The position numbers were made by a program, and so were the translations under genes. Of a stretch of 5,342 nucleotides of DNA, positions 4,917 to 5,342 are shown piece by piece. Under the pieces are notes generated by a model. It saw only the letters and a list, made by a program, of their open reading frames with translations, ran no database searches and was not told the origin of the DNA. The stretch is from contig CALIUX010000320.1 in the NCBI GenBank assembly GCA_938048505.1, forward strand, positions 1-5,342, given 5' to 3'. Positions within the stretch are counted from its first letter, which is position 1. Every line of letters begins with the position of its first letter. The DNA is from an uncultured Pseudomonadales bacterium (GTDB lineage Bacteria; Pseudomonadota; Gammaproteobacteria; Pseudomonadales; Cellvibrionaceae).

Positions 4917-5342
4917 ATGCGGAAAAAAAGTGCATTTGTTTACTTTTTGTTTGCTTGTAGTTTTTTGGGTGCATTGTATCTCGGTTTGAAGGCTCTTGAT
5001 TCAAGCTCACGGCAATCAAATGACAGCGATATAAGTAACAATATGGCTAACAATGAAGCCACTGATATTAATAGCCGCAAGGTCGTGCAAATAGCCGCTT
5101 CAGAATCTATTCAAGCTAGAGCATCTTCAAGTGAAATACTAGGCCTTGTTCCCAAGGGCGCCGCTCCTAAAACATCAGTGCAGGGTGTGGAACCCGAGCC
5201 CCAGTCTGCGGAAGCTAGCCTTTTAGCTAATGGTGACATGATAGAGCCGCAACTCATGCACGATACCGTTACTTTGTCTGTTCGCGTTTTGTCTCAGCCA
5301 GGTCGTACAGCTATCAGGAAGCGCGCTTATGAAATACCTGAT
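4917..5342 (+). CDS. Unrecognised exported or membrane-anchored protein, 3' end cut by window edge
   Basis: An open frame of 142 codons running off the right edge. The N-terminus (MRKKSAFVYFLFACSFLGALYLGLKAL) has three basic residues and then about 20 hydrophobic ones, a signal peptide or signal anchor. After it comes a low-complexity Ser/Asn/Ala-rich linker (about 28-75) and a Pro/Glu patch (about 80-97). A more ordered stretch, HDTVTLSVRVLSQPGRTAIRKRAYEIP, follows and may begin a periplasmic domain. The cysteine in LFAC is a poor lipobox because phenylalanine sits at -2 and the hydrophobic run continues past it. I do not recognise the family. An in-frame ATG at 4890 would add MAFLVVGCF before the basic residues; 4917 is preferred because it gives a normal signal sequence and leader length. 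The ribosome binding site is weak for either start. It runs away from the decayed gene copy at 4625-4813. Confidence 0.75.
   Translation, partial: MRKKSAFVYFLFACSFLGALYLGLKALDSSSRQSNDSDISNNMANNEATDINSRKVVQIAASESIQARASSSEILGLVPKGAAPKTSVQGVEPEPQSAEASLLANGDMIEPQLMHDTVTLSVRVLSQPGRTAIRKRAYEIPD

Noticed and set aside
4766..4960. 64-codon plus-strand ORF (MLSVLLARMAVL...)
   Set aside because: Its first part is the complement of the decayed gene copy and its end overlaps the better-supported gene starting at 4917 in another frame; it also spans the promoter at 4848-4876.
4917..4960. Lipoprotein signal (LFAC)
   Set aside because: Phenylalanine at -2 and a hydrophobic run continuing past the cysteine do not fit a normal lipobox; signal peptide or anchor is more likely.

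Overview
The window looks like chromosomal DNA of a Gram-negative bacterium, most likely a (marine-type) gammaproteobacterium. This rests on the overall style of the two metabolic enzymes, moderate GC (low-to-mid 40s % by eye) and terminators of the AAGCCCGC...GGGCTTTTTT type. I cannot name the genus.

Layout from left to right: (1) the 5' part of a minus-strand gene for a small protein with two membrane segments and a TPR-like tail, running off the left edge; (2) a spacer of about 300 bp holding a minus-strand terminator-like inverted repeat and four short tandem repeats that run over the stop codon of the next gene; (3) a two-gene minus-strand operon, a thiamine-diphosphate enzyme of the acetolactate synthase (AlsS-like) type followed after 10 bp by an aldehyde dehydrogenase; (4) about 1.1 kb of AT-rich, largely non-coding DNA with the operon's upstream region, a doubtful 68-codon ORF, hairpin and repeat elements, and a strong plus-strand terminator with no obvious gene to serve; (5) a decayed second copy of the left-edge gene, same orientation, with a frameshift and at least four in-frame stops; (6) a good promoter and the start of a plus-strand gene for an unrecognised exported or membrane-anchored protein, running off the right edge.

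The operon is the only functional unit that can be read as a system. The first enzyme should join or decarboxylate 2-keto acids using thiamine diphosphate, and the second should oxidise an aldehyde to an acid. The tight spacing suggests they share a pathway, but the substrates cannot be read from the sequence, and neither an acetolactate decarboxylase gene nor a regulatory-subunit gene is present. The most unexpected observation is that the left-edge membrane/TPR gene and its degenerate copy lie as direct repeats on either side of the operon. This suggests an old duplication, with the operon either inside the duplicated segment or inserted between the copies. I see no insertion sequence, CRISPR array, tRNA or rRNA gene, and no clear defence or mobile system.
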